A DNA stretch of 64,000 nucleotides, taken from JAMLHH01 sp037189845. Lineage in GTDB: Bacteria > Bacteroidota > Bacteroidia > Chitinophagales > JADIYW01. Positions within the stretch are counted from its first letter, which is position 1, and each line of letters starts with the position of its first letter. The DNA is taken from positions 620,001 to 684,000 of the forward strand of contig JBBCIS010000008.1 in the NCBI GenBank assembly GCA_037189845.1. The letters are read 5' to 3'. The notes under the pieces are model-generated. The model saw only the letters and a program-made list of their open reading frames with translations. It was not told the DNA's origin and did no database searches. Below, in pieces: positions 27,750 through 36,193 of this stretch. A program made the translations under genes and the position numbers.

Positions 27750-28199
27750 ATGGAAAATCAATATGAATTCGAATTTGATAAATATTTTAATCATTACTTT
27801 AATTATTTAATAAGACGAGGTAATGTTAGTCAAAGTGGTAGAATGCAATACATTCAACGACTTGATTTAACCCAAACTAATTTGGGTAAATTAACAATAG
27901 AACAAGTAATAGCCAAAGCAATAAGCAAATTTGAAACAGAAGAATTACGTGAACGAGCAATAATACGTTCAGACGCGAAGTTATTCTTAGTAATAAATTA
28001 TAAGGCTATGGTATATCTCCCTTTGAGAGATTCTCCAAAATTTTCAGAACTTGAGTTAAAAAAAGAAATATTCAGTGAAGTTCAAAAAATCTTGAAAGCT
28101 GCTCAGGAAATATCTACTGAGATTTCGGCACATCAGGTTCTTATCGCTGGAAGTAAGATATGGGATTCTCTAAAAACATTAAGCAGAGGAAGCTGGTAA
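27750..28199 (+). CDS. Unassigned 149-aa soluble protein, first of a two-gene pair
   Basis: I recognise no family. The protein starts MENQYEFEFDKYFNHYFNYL and is rich in Lys, Glu and Ile, with no signal peptide or membrane segment. A middle part with LFLVINYKAMVYLPLRD could be a beta hairpin, and the C-terminal third (FSEVQKILKAAQEISTEISA) is helical. It is followed after 10 bp by a membrane-protein gene that also starts MENQ, so the two are almost certainly co-translated. Base composition is more AT-rich than the core genes around it. The function is unknown. Confidence 0.65.
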   Translation: MENQYEFEFDKYFNHYFNYLIRRGNVSQSGRMQYIQRLDLTQTNLGKLTIEQVIAKAISKFETEELRERAIIRSDAKLFLVINYKAMVYLPLRDSPKFSELELKKEIFSEVQKILKAAQEISTEISAHQVLIAGSKIWDSLKTLSRGSW

Positions 28200-28209
28200 A
28201 ATAAATACT

Positions 28210-28728
28210 ATGGAAAATCAAAGAGCAGCGGCAGGAATTCATGCAAGTATAAGTTCACAAATTTTTGGAGCTTCATTAGTCTTAATCGGTGTTCTAATAG
28301 GATATTTAGACATTAAAGATATCGAGTATTCTTCAACACCAGGAATCTTGACTTTTTTAAGTATATTTTTACTACTTGTTAGTACAATTATTGCCGGTAA
28401 AGGATTGCAAAAGTTGAGAGATAATGGAATTAATGGAAACTGGAGTCTTAACGATTTACACATTTACTTTAGGTTACAAACACTTTTAAATTATATATCC
28501 ATAATTCTCTTTCTCATAATTGTTTTTAAAACAAACGGCGAATCAAAAGACGAAAAAAATGAATCCAAATTGATTGAAATTCAAACTCGACAATTCAAAC
28601 AAGATTCAATAAATGCTATTCAGATTAACAAACAAACTCAATTACTAATAAAGCAAATAGATTCTTTGAATTTACATATGAGAAATTTAAATTGTTGTAA
28701 AAAGAGAGTTAAAAAACCTTGCCCATAA
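28210..28728 (+). CDS. Unassigned three-helix membrane protein with coiled coil, 172 aa
   Basis: Predicted membrane helices by eye: about residues 17-35 (QIFGASLVLIGVLIGYL), 44-64 (ILTFLSIFLLLVSTIIAG) and 89-107 (LLNYISIILFLIIVF). A soluble C-terminal tail follows, rich in Lys/Glu/Gln with a heptad-like pattern (residues 112-160), ending in a Cys-rich basic stretch NCCKKRVKKPCP. No known family is recognised. Coupled by a 10-bp spacer to the soluble 149-aa protein. The layout (small membrane protein plus soluble partner in an accessory pocket) is seen in some defence or toxin cassettes, but nothing in the sequence proves that. Confidence 0.65.
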   Translation: MENQRAAAGIHASISSQIFGASLVLIGVLIGYLDIKDIEYSSTPGILTFLSIFLLLVSTIIAGKGLQKLRDNGINGNWSLNDLHIYFRLQTLLNYISIILFLIIVFKTNGESKDEKNESKLIEIQTRQFKQDSINAIQINKQTQLLIKQIDSLNLHMRNLNCCKKRVKKPCP

Positions 28729-28734
28729 ATCGCA

Positions 28735-28870
28735 ACTTCTCATAACAGCGGTAACCATTGCACAACTCCATCATTTAAAAAAACGCTCATTTTCATCCAA
28801 TTTTAGAGTTTCCTCATCTTTGATTTGAGTGTTAAATACTCCCGCTTTCAACCGTTGTATAACATTTTAA
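28735..28870. repeat. attC-like imperfect inverted repeat between accessory genes
   Basis: Just after the membrane-protein stop codon lies ATAACAGCGGTAACC, and just before the next gene lies AACCGTTGTATAACA, whose reverse complement (TGTTATACAACGGTT) pairs imperfectly with the first. The two arms are about 110 nt apart. Such spaced, imperfect inverted repeats between unrelated small genes resemble gene-cassette recombination sites, but the integron core sequence is not met exactly and no integrase is visible. Confidence 0.3.
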
Positions 28871-28885
28871 GACGACACACCCAAA

Positions 28886-29629
28886 ATGAAAGAAACAGTT
28901 GACTTAGCATACGAAACTTTTTCAAAATATCGAGTCGACCGACCACTTGACGTATGCACAGACTGTTGTATGAAAATTGAAGACGAAGGGCTGCTTGTAA
29001 GTTTACCTGTCAGAGAAATTCCGGTAGACCTTTTAAGTGAATATAACGACAGTGCAAAGCCAGAGAAAACACGAATTGAAGAAGTAAAACATTTCTTGCC
29101 AAGATATTTAGAACTCATTTCAGAATATAAATTTCCGTCACACTCAGCAGAGCTCTCATTTTCAAGATTAGTTCCATTTGACAAAACCGAATGGACAGCA
29201 ACCGAACTAAATCTTTTAGAGAATTTTGTAACGGACTTCTTTACTCAAACATTAAAGACTTATCCAATCCCTTCTTTTGATGACAGCATCGGCACTATTC
29301 TTATCATGTTTTGGCGTGCAGACTTTGACATAGCTGAACTTTTACGCGTTTGGGAAAAGACTGACACTCTTCAAAGCGTGTTACATTTCAACGACCTTTA
29401 TTTTAAAGGTTTTAACAAACATAACAGAAGCGAATTATTCAGCAGCTTTGGAGACAAAGAACTCAGTAACATTTTGACCAATTGGGTAGAAACCGAAAAG
29501 ACAAAAGAGATTTTTGAAGAAAGAATTGAAAAAGTAATTTTAAGCGACTTTGACATGGATGAACGCACATTAAACGAGTTAAATTTACTCTATGAAATCG
29601 TCAGGACAGGAAAGAAAAATACTTTATAG
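28886..29629 (+). CDS. Conserved hypothetical protein with Cys cluster, 247 aa
   Basis: Soluble protein with no signal peptide. The N-terminal part contains RPLDVCTDCCMKIEDEG at about residues 19-35, a Cys cluster (CxxCC) that could bind metal. This is followed by EVKHFLPRYLELISEYKFPS and a mostly helical remainder with SFDDSIGTILIMFWRADFDI. I recall related unassigned proteins in several bacteria but cannot name the family. It lies in the accessory pocket, preceded by the attC-like repeat and followed by a threonine aldolase gene fragment. Confidence 0.7.
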   Translation: MKETVDLAYETFSKYRVDRPLDVCTDCCMKIEDEGLLVSLPVREIPVDLLSEYNDSAKPEKTRIEEVKHFLPRYLELISEYKFPSHSAELSFSRLVPFDKTEWTATELNLLENFVTDFFTQTLKTYPIPSFDDSIGTILIMFWRADFDIAELLRVWEKTDTLQSVLHFNDLYFKGFNKHNRSELFSSFGDKELSNILTNWVETEKTKEIFEERIEKVILSDFDMDERTLNELNLLYEIVRTGKKNTL

Positions 29630-29737
29630 ATGAATTGCAGTCAGGAATTGGTCTTACTAAGAATAAACAATAAAACAACTGAATAATTTAGCTCCGGACA
29701 ACGATATTTGATTTGCAGTAACAACTAAAACCTGATT

Positions 29738-29870
29738 ATGTACAATTTCAGAAACGACTATTCGGAAGGTGCGCATCCTGATATTCTAAACAAAATTTCA
29801 GAAACAAATCTTGTGCAGCAATACATCTATGGAAAAGATAAACATTCAGTACAAGTGTATCAAGCTAGTG
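29738..29870 (+). pseudogene. 5' fragment of a second threonine aldolase gene
   Basis: The first 28 codons match the intact aldolase gene at 30430 with six differences, all at third positions and all synonymous (for example AAC/AAT, TCG/TCA, GGT/GGC). Amino-acid similarity then fades (YGxDxxSVQ is shared) and ends near 29870, where the SUKH-like gene's 3' end begins on the other strand. The frame runs to a stop at 29905 but codes only for this truncated head, which lacks every catalytic residue. It is a remnant, not a gene. Confidence 0.85.
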
Positions 29871-29876
29871 ATAAAA

Positions 29877-30329
29877 TTATCCCGTCAATCCGATCAATTC
29901 TATAAACTCGTCGAAATTATCTGCAATTTTTATATATCCAGGTGGAGCATCCTTTCCCCAATAACTCATAACTACAATAGGCTCTACACTAAATCGATAA
30001 TCTAGATAAATTCCAATATCATATATATTGTAAATAATACAAAGAGATGTATCACAATCAATAATAGAACTATCTTCTATTTTTCTACCTAATATCTTAG
30101 ATGAGCCACACTTTTCATTTTTCATTGCATTCAATACATCCTTTAAATCCTTAAACTTATAGTGATCTTCAGCAATTCCGTTTAAATCTAAAAATACTAA
30201 CGTTTCAACATCCCATTCATCCAGATCAGGCAATTGTAATAACTTCTCAATATTAGCAGGTAAGTCCCACTTTTTATTTTCAATAAGTTGAACCAGGCTA
30301 TCTGGTACTTTAAGGCCGTTGATTTTCAT
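29877..30329 (-). CDS. SMI1/KNR4 (SUKH)-like protein, possible immunity protein, 150 aa
   Basis: The C-terminal half reads IYLDYRFSVEPIVVMSYWGK and then GYIKIADNFDEFIELIGL, a pattern typical of SUKH/SMI1-KNR4-like proteins, in which a cofactorless domain binds and neutralises a partner. The N-terminal half (LKVPDSLVQLIENKKWDLP) also suits that group. Many SUKH proteins are immunity proteins against secreted or contact-delivered toxins, but no toxin gene is next to it, so it may be an orphan. It lies between the aldolase gene fragment and the intact aldolase, on the opposite strand. The family call is moderate. Confidence 0.6.
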   Translation of the reverse strand: MKINGLKVPDSLVQLIENKKWDLPANIEKLLQLPDLDEWDVETLVFLDLNGIAEDHYKFKDLKDVLNAMKNEKCGSSKILGRKIEDSSIIDCDTSLCIIYNIYDIGIYLDYRFSVEPIVVMSYWGKDAPPGYIKIADNFDEFIELIGLTG

Positions 30330-30429
30330 TTTCTTTATCTTACTTTTCGGCTAAACCCTGTAGACGTAATTTACATCTAAAATTCTGACTATTTTACTTC
30401 AATAATTTTTCTATAAGATCATCCCAATT

Positions 30430-31461
30430 ATGTACAATTTCAGAAATGACTATTCAGAAGGCGCGCATCCTGATATTCTAAACAAAATTTCAGAAACAAA
30501 TCTGGTACAACAATCCGGTTATGGGGAAGATGAATATTCTGTACAGGCAAAAGACCTGCTAAAGCTAAAAATGAAGAATCCTGATGCCGCTATCTATTTT
30601 GTTTCAGGTGGAACTCAGGCAAACCTTCTGGTCATTTCAGCGCTGCTACAAATACACGAAGCCGTCATCAGTGCAAAGACGGGACACATCTTTTCACATG
30701 AGACAGGTGCAATCGAAGCGACCGGACACAGAGTGATTGCAGTGGGTGCCCATCAGGGAAAGTTGAGCCCGGCTGACGTTGAAAAAGTTTTACAGGAATA
30801 TGCTTTGAGGCCTCATATGGTAAAGCCCAGAATGGTCTTTATCTCTAATTCAACTGAAATCGGTACTATTTACAGCAAAGCTGAGCTTCAAAAATTATCG
30901 AATTTCTGCAAAGCAAAAAATCTATTGTTATTTATGGACGGTGCCAGATTAGGGCATGCTCTGACAGCTGATAATAATGATCTGACCTTGGAAGATATAG
31001 CCCGGCTCACAAGTGTTTTCTATATCGGCGGAACAAAGAACGGAGCATTGCTGGGCGAAGCTATTATCTTCAACCAATCTGATCTGGCACCGGAGTTTGA
31101 TTATGTACTGAAGCAAAAAGGTGCATTATTAGCCAAAGGCAGATTGCTGGGCATACAATTCCTTGAATTGTTCAAAGATGATCTATACTTCGATCTGGCT
31201 AAGCACGCCAATAAAATGGCAATGAAAATATCTGATGCTGTTCATGAAAACCGATATTCATTTCTGACACCTTCAACAACTAATCAGATTTTCCCGATTT
31301 TACCTAAAAACCTCATAGAGAAATTAAGCACAAAGTATTTATTCTACGAATGGAAAACGATTGACGAACATCATTCTGCTATACGGATCATCACATCCTG
31401 GGCTACTGAAGAAAGTAAAGTGGATGAATTTATCCTCGACCTGAAAACAATGGCTCACTAA
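30430..31461 (+). CDS. Low-specificity L-threonine aldolase-like PLP enzyme, 343 aa
   Basis: Fold-type I PLP enzyme of the beta-eliminating lyase/threonine aldolase family, which cleaves L-threonine to glycine and acetaldehyde. It shows RNDYSEGAHPDIL, YFVSGGTQANLLV (phosphate-binding region), the SHETGAIEATGH segment, MDGARLGHAL (Asp170, PLP ring) and YIGGTKNGALLGEA with the Schiff-base Lys203. Length is typical. Its 5' end is duplicated 692 bp upstream. It is convergent with the CaiB-like gene; only 6 bp separate the two stop codons. Related subgroups can act on other beta-hydroxy amino acids. Confidence 0.88.
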   Translation: MYNFRNDYSEGAHPDILNKISETNLVQQSGYGEDEYSVQAKDLLKLKMKNPDAAIYFVSGGTQANLLVISALLQIHEAVISAKTGHIFSHETGAIEATGHRVIAVGAHQGKLSPADVEKVLQEYALRPHMVKPRMVFISNSTEIGTIYSKAELQKLSNFCKAKNLLLFMDGARLGHALTADNNDLTLEDIARLTSVFYIGGTKNGALLGEAIIFNQSDLAPEFDYVLKQKGALLAKGRLLGIQFLELFKDDLYFDLAKHANKMAMKISDAVHENRYSFLTPSTTNQIFPILPKNLIEKLSTKYLFYEWKTIDEHHSAIRIITSWATEESKVDEFILDLKTMAH

Positions 31462-31467
31462 TATTAT

Positions 31468-32649
31468 CTATGAAGTAATCGCTCCTTTTTCTTTCAAACG
31501 TAGAATTTCATCTTCAGAATATCCCAAAGATTTCAAAACATCGTCATTGTCCTCTCCTAACATCGGCGGTGCCCAACCATTACTTTCCGGCGTGCCCAAA
31601 AACTTAATTGGTTGTGCTATGCCCTGGTAAGTGCCATATACAGGATGCGTATGCTCTACAAACATCTTTCTGTCTGCCAGGTAGTTATCACTGCTCAGCT
31701 CATCCATTTCCAGAATAGCTGTCAGACAAATATCAGCAGATTGAGCAAAAGCTACCCATTCATCTCTTTCTTTTGTCATGAACAATGATTGCAGCTCATC
31801 TTTCATCTGACTATCAAACATCCGGTTGAACCATTCAGGATGTTCTACCAGCTCGCAAAATCCTTTCCAGAACTTAGGCTCCAGCGAGCCCAAAGCGATC
31901 CATTTGCCATCTTTACAGCAATAGATATTATAATTAGGCAATGCACCTGCCAAAACGTGTTCCTGTCTCTGATAGGTTTTCTGTGCGTTCAGCACCTCTG
32001 CCATATAAAATGACATCAAAGGTAGTGAGCAGTCAACCATTGCCACATCTACAAACTGTCCTTTGCCGGTAGTACTTCTGGAAATCAGTGCTGATAAGCA
32101 AGCTATGACTGTAGGATATGAACCTCCTGCAATATCTGCAATTTGTACACCCGTCTGAAGGATTTTTTCTTTATCGCCATTCGTAGCGAGCACACCTGCA
32201 TGTCCCAGATAGTTGATGTCATGACCGGCTTTTTTGGATAATGCGTTTCCATGACCATATCCAGTCACAGAAACATAAATAATGTCCTGCTTATGACTTT
32301 TAGCTGTCTCGTAATCAATTTCTAATTTTTCCAGCACTCCGGGACGGAAAGAATCTACTACGATGTCTACTGTTTTGAGCAAATCCCAGAATATCCTTTT
32401 ACCTTCTGCACTACCCAAATCAATAGCTAAGCTCTGCTTGGATCTGTTCAGAGAAAGGTATGTCAGGCCGATTTCTTTATAGTGCGGCGCCATAAACCTG
32501 GCATAATCCGGAGCTTTCGGATCTTCTACCTTAATCACATCCGCCCCTATATCTGCCAACAGCTGCGTAGCCAGTGGTCCGGGCAGTAATCTGGATAAAT
32601 CTAATATACGTACTCCCTTTAACGGGCCTTCTTTCTCTGGTTTGCTCAT
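31468..32649 (-). CDS. CaiB/BaiF family protein, alpha-methylacyl-CoA racemase-like, 393 aa
   Basis: Type III CoA-transferase fold. The start LKGVRILDLSRLLPGPLATQ and LADIGADVIKVEDP are family hallmarks. The segment AGHDINYLGHAGVL carries His143, and VQIADIAGGSYP carries Asp172. These two match the His/Asp pair of alpha-methylacyl-CoA racemase (29 residues apart; 30 in the human enzyme), so racemase activity on a 2-methylacyl-CoA is more likely than CoA transfer; that is inference. Later come TGKGQFVDVAMVD and the C-terminal small domain. It is monocistronic; a possible TACTTTCG -7 element lies just upstream. Confidence 0.87.
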   Translation of the reverse strand: MSKPEKEGPLKGVRILDLSRLLPGPLATQLLADIGADVIKVEDPKAPDYARFMAPHYKEIGLTYLSLNRSKQSLAIDLGSAEGKRIFWDLLKTVDIVVDSFRPGVLEKLEIDYETAKSHKQDIIYVSVTGYGHGNALSKKAGHDINYLGHAGVLATNGDKEKILQTGVQIADIAGGSYPTVIACLSALISRSTTGKGQFVDVAMVDCSLPLMSFYMAEVLNAQKTYQRQEHVLAGALPNYNIYCCKDGKWIALGSLEPKFWKGFCELVEHPEWFNRMFDSQMKDELQSLFMTKERDEWVAFAQSADICLTAILEMDELSSDNYLADRKMFVEHTHPVYGTYQGIAQPIKFLGTPESNGWAPPMLGEDNDDVLKSLGYSEDEILRLKEKGAITS

Positions 32650-32708
32650 ATAGTCCGAAAGTACAAAAAACAGGTGTATATTAGTTGATAAAGTCCAATA
32701 TCCATATT

Positions 32709-33512
32709 ATGAAGTACCCCTTTTTACTCTTTTTTACCTTTGTTTTACATACTGTCTGTTTTGGTCAGAGTTTATCTGAAAAAACGGACTCTATTGCTTA
32801 CCGATTAGGTCTTTTTGATTATATAAAACAAGCACTCACCTTTTCGATCGAACCTATGAGAGACTGGCTTATAGAAGAAGATAGTATTAAAATCATTCAA
32901 ATCGAAGAAAAAATAAATGATCAGGAAATATACTTCAGATTGCGAAAATCAATTCAACAGTTGCACTCGGAACAAGAAATAGAGGATTTATATCAATTTA
33001 CGACAACCACTGCTTTCCAAAAGATATTTAAAGGCGAAGAAATCAATAAATTAATGTCAATGGCTTTTGGTGACATGTTTGACGAAATCAAAGCCTTGGA
33101 AGAAAAAAACTACTCAAAAGGACATGACAATAGCTATGAATTTACTCCTGTTCCGGTAGATCGCCCGGATGGTTTTTATGCTACTGTCAATTATACCCGG
33201 GGTATGGAATACAGTCAAATTGAGTTGGTAAAAGATCCTGCAATTACTTCTGTCCACATAAAAGAAATATCTAAAGACTATAGCATTTATGGCGATAAAA
33301 TCCTAAATATTACTTTAACAAAAGAGGGAGCAATAATTTTTCATCAGCTCACAGAAGCTAATGTCGATTACCCTATTGCAGTGGTCATCAATAAACATAT
33401 CATCTACGCTCCTATTGTCAATGAGCCTATTTCAGGAGGAAAAGTATCTATCAACGCAAATTTTACGGATGAAGAATTAGACTTTATTATTCAGAAATTG
33501 AGTCCTGAATAA
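32709..33512 (+). CDS. Secreted protein with SecD P1-head-like domain, 267 aa
   Basis: The signal peptide is MKYPFLLFFTFVLHTVCFG, with cleavage before Gln at about residue 20. The frame also has an earlier ATG at 32685, but ATG 32709 gives the better signal. The middle is helical, with EEDSIKIIQIEEKINDQE and AFQKIFKGEEINKLMSMAFG. The last 90 residues resemble the SecDF P1 head subdomain: ILNITLTKEGAIIFHQLTEA, then YPIAVVINKHIIYAPIVNEP, and GGKVSINANFTDEELDFII. In SecD the corresponding region ends in a GNFT-like motif. Here it stands alone without any SecD membrane segment, so a role in the translocon is unlikely or unknown. Confidence 0.75.
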   Translation: MKYPFLLFFTFVLHTVCFGQSLSEKTDSIAYRLGLFDYIKQALTFSIEPMRDWLIEEDSIKIIQIEEKINDQEIYFRLRKSIQQLHSEQEIEDLYQFTTTTAFQKIFKGEEINKLMSMAFGDMFDEIKALEEKNYSKGHDNSYEFTPVPVDRPDGFYATVNYTRGMEYSQIELVKDPAITSVHIKEISKDYSIYGDKILNITLTKEGAIIFHQLTEANVDYPIAVVINKHIIYAPIVNEPISGGKVSINANFTDEELDFIIQKLSPE

Positions 33513-33541
33513 AAAGGATTTAAAAAGTTGTTCTTGTTATT

Positions 33542-35155
33542 TCACCCTCCCATTTGCTTCACAAACTTCTCTATCAGATTGGTTTTCATAATAGCTGATG
33601 CTGTAAGAATCCCGCTCATCAAAGCGCCGCCAATTCCTACACTTACAATATCCTGGCCCGTAAGATAAAGATTATCAATAGGTGTAGATGGCTTCAGGAA
33701 TTTTGCTTCAAATCTGTCAGGCCCGTGATCCAGTCCATAAATTTCCCCGTGAGCGTAATTAGCAAAATGCTTGGTAGTCAATGGAGTGGATAGCTCATAA
33801 TGATCAATCTGTCCTTCCAGCTGAGGATAGAATTTGTATAAATGTACCAGCAATCTCTGTGCAAGCTCCTCTTTTAGCTCATCATATCCTTCTCCGCGTT
33901 TTTTCCATCGGGTCCCCTCCCATTTCGCAAATAAATCATTGGGAATAACAGAAACCAGCTCTACCGTAGATTTACCTGGATACCTGTTATTGAAATCAGG
34001 ATCTTTAGCCGACGGAAAAGACATATACACTACCGGAAAATCATTATTGTAAGGATCATTCAGAAAGTCACTCACAGCTTTATCATGATCATTTCCCGTA
34101 GGGTAAAACCAGATATTGGCTTTGTCCAGACCCAATTCTTCCGCAGTCTTTTTGATACCTATATACAGGCTCAAATGCCCGTGAGATGGCTTTAATCTGG
34201 TAATTTCTTTTCTGAAAGGGATTTTCAGAAGTGTGTCACCCGGTATCAGCTTCAGAAAAGTATTATGAAGTCCGACTCCGCTGATGATCATATCTGCATG
34301 AATAGCCCGGCCATCTATCATCTGCACACCTACTGCCTTTCCCTTTTGTACAAGTATTTGCTCAACCGCCGCACTCACCAGAATCTGACTTCCATTTTTT
34401 AAGATCTTCGGCGCAATCGTATTAAATATAGAAGCGGATCCTCCTACCGGATAAGCTCCTCCTCCTATATAATGTTTGGCAACAGTAGCATGAATAGCAA
34501 AGCTACTCTTACCCGGAGGCATACCATAATCGCCATACTGACCGGTCAGAACTGCCGTCAATTCTTTATTGGAAGTAATTTCCTGCAGGACTTCCAACGT
34601 TGTCTTCTTTGCATATTTCATGTAACCGCTTCTCATAAAGCTTCCGGTAAACATGGAAATATATCCCGGCAAAGCTTTTTCTGCATAGTATGAAGCTGCG
34701 CTTCTGGTACATTCAAATACTGTATGAATATATTTATCTATTGCCAGCTGATCTTCCTGTTCGGGAAACTGCTCTTTGAGCTTTTCGATATAGTTCTTTT
34801 TTCCTTTATGCAGAGGATACTCTCTATCCTGGATCACTATTCTGTCGAATACATCTCCCATATCTTCCCACTGAAGCTGTCCTTCTGTGATATGCTCAAA
34901 TAATTTCTGCATAATAGAATTCGGTCGGGTCATATCACCTACATAGTGAACACCTACATCCCATTCGTAGTCATTTCTTGTAAAAGTATGCGTAAATCCT
35001 CCCGGAGTATAGTGCTTTTCAAGCAGTAGCACCTTTTTTCCGTGCTCGGTCAGAAATGCCGCTGTCGTCAAACATCCCAATCCCGTTCCTATCAGTATAG
35101 CATCGTATCTTTCTTCTAACTGAGGATGTTGCTTGTAAGACCCGTATAACTTCAT
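33542..35155 (-). CDS. FAD-dependent oxidoreductase, phytoene desaturase/RetSat-like, 537 aa
   Basis: Amino-oxidase/phytoene dehydrogenase family. The FAD-binding dinucleotide motif is YDAILIGTGLGCLTTAAFL at about residues 17-35, followed by the Glu-containing LLLEKH and the GGFTHTF motif. The conserved aromatic DVGVHYVGDM and, near the C-terminus, NLYLTGQDIVSVGIGGALMS (FAD ribityl contact) follow. The closest group in my judgement is all-trans-retinol 13,14-reductase-like proteins, which saturate a double bond; bacterial substrates are usually lipids or carotenoids and cannot be fixed from sequence. No other carotenoid genes are nearby. Confidence 0.85.
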   Translation of the reverse strand: MKLYGSYKQHPQLEERYDAILIGTGLGCLTTAAFLTEHGKKVLLLEKHYTPGGFTHTFTRNDYEWDVGVHYVGDMTRPNSIMQKLFEHITEGQLQWEDMGDVFDRIVIQDREYPLHKGKKNYIEKLKEQFPEQEDQLAIDKYIHTVFECTRSAASYYAEKALPGYISMFTGSFMRSGYMKYAKKTTLEVLQEITSNKELTAVLTGQYGDYGMPPGKSSFAIHATVAKHYIGGGAYPVGGSASIFNTIAPKILKNGSQILVSAAVEQILVQKGKAVGVQMIDGRAIHADMIISGVGLHNTFLKLIPGDTLLKIPFRKEITRLKPSHGHLSLYIGIKKTAEELGLDKANIWFYPTGNDHDKAVSDFLNDPYNNDFPVVYMSFPSAKDPDFNNRYPGKSTVELVSVIPNDLFAKWEGTRWKKRGEGYDELKEELAQRLLVHLYKFYPQLEGQIDHYELSTPLTTKHFANYAHGEIYGLDHGPDRFEAKFLKPSTPIDNLYLTGQDIVSVGIGGALMSGILTASAIMKTNLIEKFVKQMGG

Positions 35156-35423
35156 GTGTACAAACTATTGTATTTTTTCGACTTAACAAAAAAATCACAT
35201 TGGAAAATTCCACCTTTTTTTGACCACAAACAGCAGACAATTGATCATAATTCAGTGAACATTCAGCAATCCATAGACAACAGGCAACCGTTTTTGTCAG
35301 TATCTGGTATCAGCTAAATGAAAAAATCTTAAATCGTATTTTTATTATTGTTTATTGCCATGCGTTTTGGTTACAGTTCTTTCTTAGTTGATAAAATTTT
35401 CATCGCTTCAACATTGTGTATTG

Positions 35424-35431
35424 TATATTTG
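35424..35431 (+). promoter_or_regulatory. Bacteroidota -7 element for the methyltransferase-tadA pair
   Basis: TATATTTG matches TAnnTTTG exactly and lies 19 bp before the ATG at 35451. A weak TTTC at 35398-35401 could be the -33 element. Confidence 0.55.
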
Positions 35432-35450
35432 AGGTTCAATTTCTTTTGAT

Positions 35451-36191
35451 ATGGATAAAGCACCTCAGTGGTTTGAAGTTTGGTTTGATTCCCCTTACTA
35501 TCCTGTTTTGTATAACAACAGAAACCATGAAGAGGCGAGGTTGTTTATCAATAACCTGACGCAATGGTTAGAGATTCCTCAAAATGCAAGAATTCTGGAT
35601 CTGGCCTGTGGTCGCGGACGACATGCAAACTATCTGTCTGAAAAAGGTTATCAGGTGGTAGGTGTTGACATTTCTCCCCAAAGTATTGAAACCGCTATGA
35701 GCAGATATTACAGCGAAAAGCTTGACTTTTACATCCATGACATGAGATTGCCTTTCAGGATCAATTATTTCGACTATATCTTCAACTTTTTTACAAGTTT
35801 TGGTTATTTCAAGAATCTGAACGAGAATCAGGCTGTCATATCTTCTATCCATAAAGGTTTGAAAAAAGGCGGAAAAGCCATGATCGACTTCATGAATGTG
35901 GAAAAGGTCATTAATAATATTGTTGACAGAGAGGAAAAAATAATTGACGGTATCAGCTTTTATATCAGAAGGCAAATTGAAAATGGTTTCATCCATAAGA
36001 CCATTAAAGTCGATGATGGTAAAAAGGTCTCATTCTTCAAAGAAGAAGTGCAGATACTAAAGCCTGTGCATTTCTACCAGATGTTGCAGGACGAAGGATT
36101 TAAGCTGGTCAAAGAATTTGGTGATTATAAATTGAATCCCTTTGATTTAAAAAATTCTGACAGATATATCATCATCATCGAAAAGCTGTAA
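35451..36191 (+). CDS. Class I SAM-dependent methyltransferase, 246 aa
   Basis: Motif I is ILDLACGRGRHANYLSEKG at residues 48-66, followed by VVGVDISPQSIETA (motif II with acidic Asp). Motif post-I/IV is FDYIFNFFTSFGYF. A C-terminal substrate part follows. It resembles the small-molecule methyltransferases in which the SAM site is preceded by the start WFDSPYYPVLYNNRNHEEA, seen in many Bacteroidota. The acceptor is unknown. It is transcribed from the promoter at 35424 and overlaps in operon with tadA, which starts 2 bp after its stop. Confidence 0.85.
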   Translation: MDKAPQWFEVWFDSPYYPVLYNNRNHEEARLFINNLTQWLEIPQNARILDLACGRGRHANYLSEKGYQVVGVDISPQSIETAMSRYYSEKLDFYIHDMRLPFRINYFDYIFNFFTSFGYFKNLNENQAVISSIHKGLKKGGKAMIDFMNVEKVINNIVDREEKIIDGISFYIRRQIENGFIHKTIKVDDGKKVSFFKEEVQILKPVHFYQMLQDEGFKLVKEFGDYKLNPFDLKNSDRYIIIIEKL

Positions 36192-36193
36192 GG

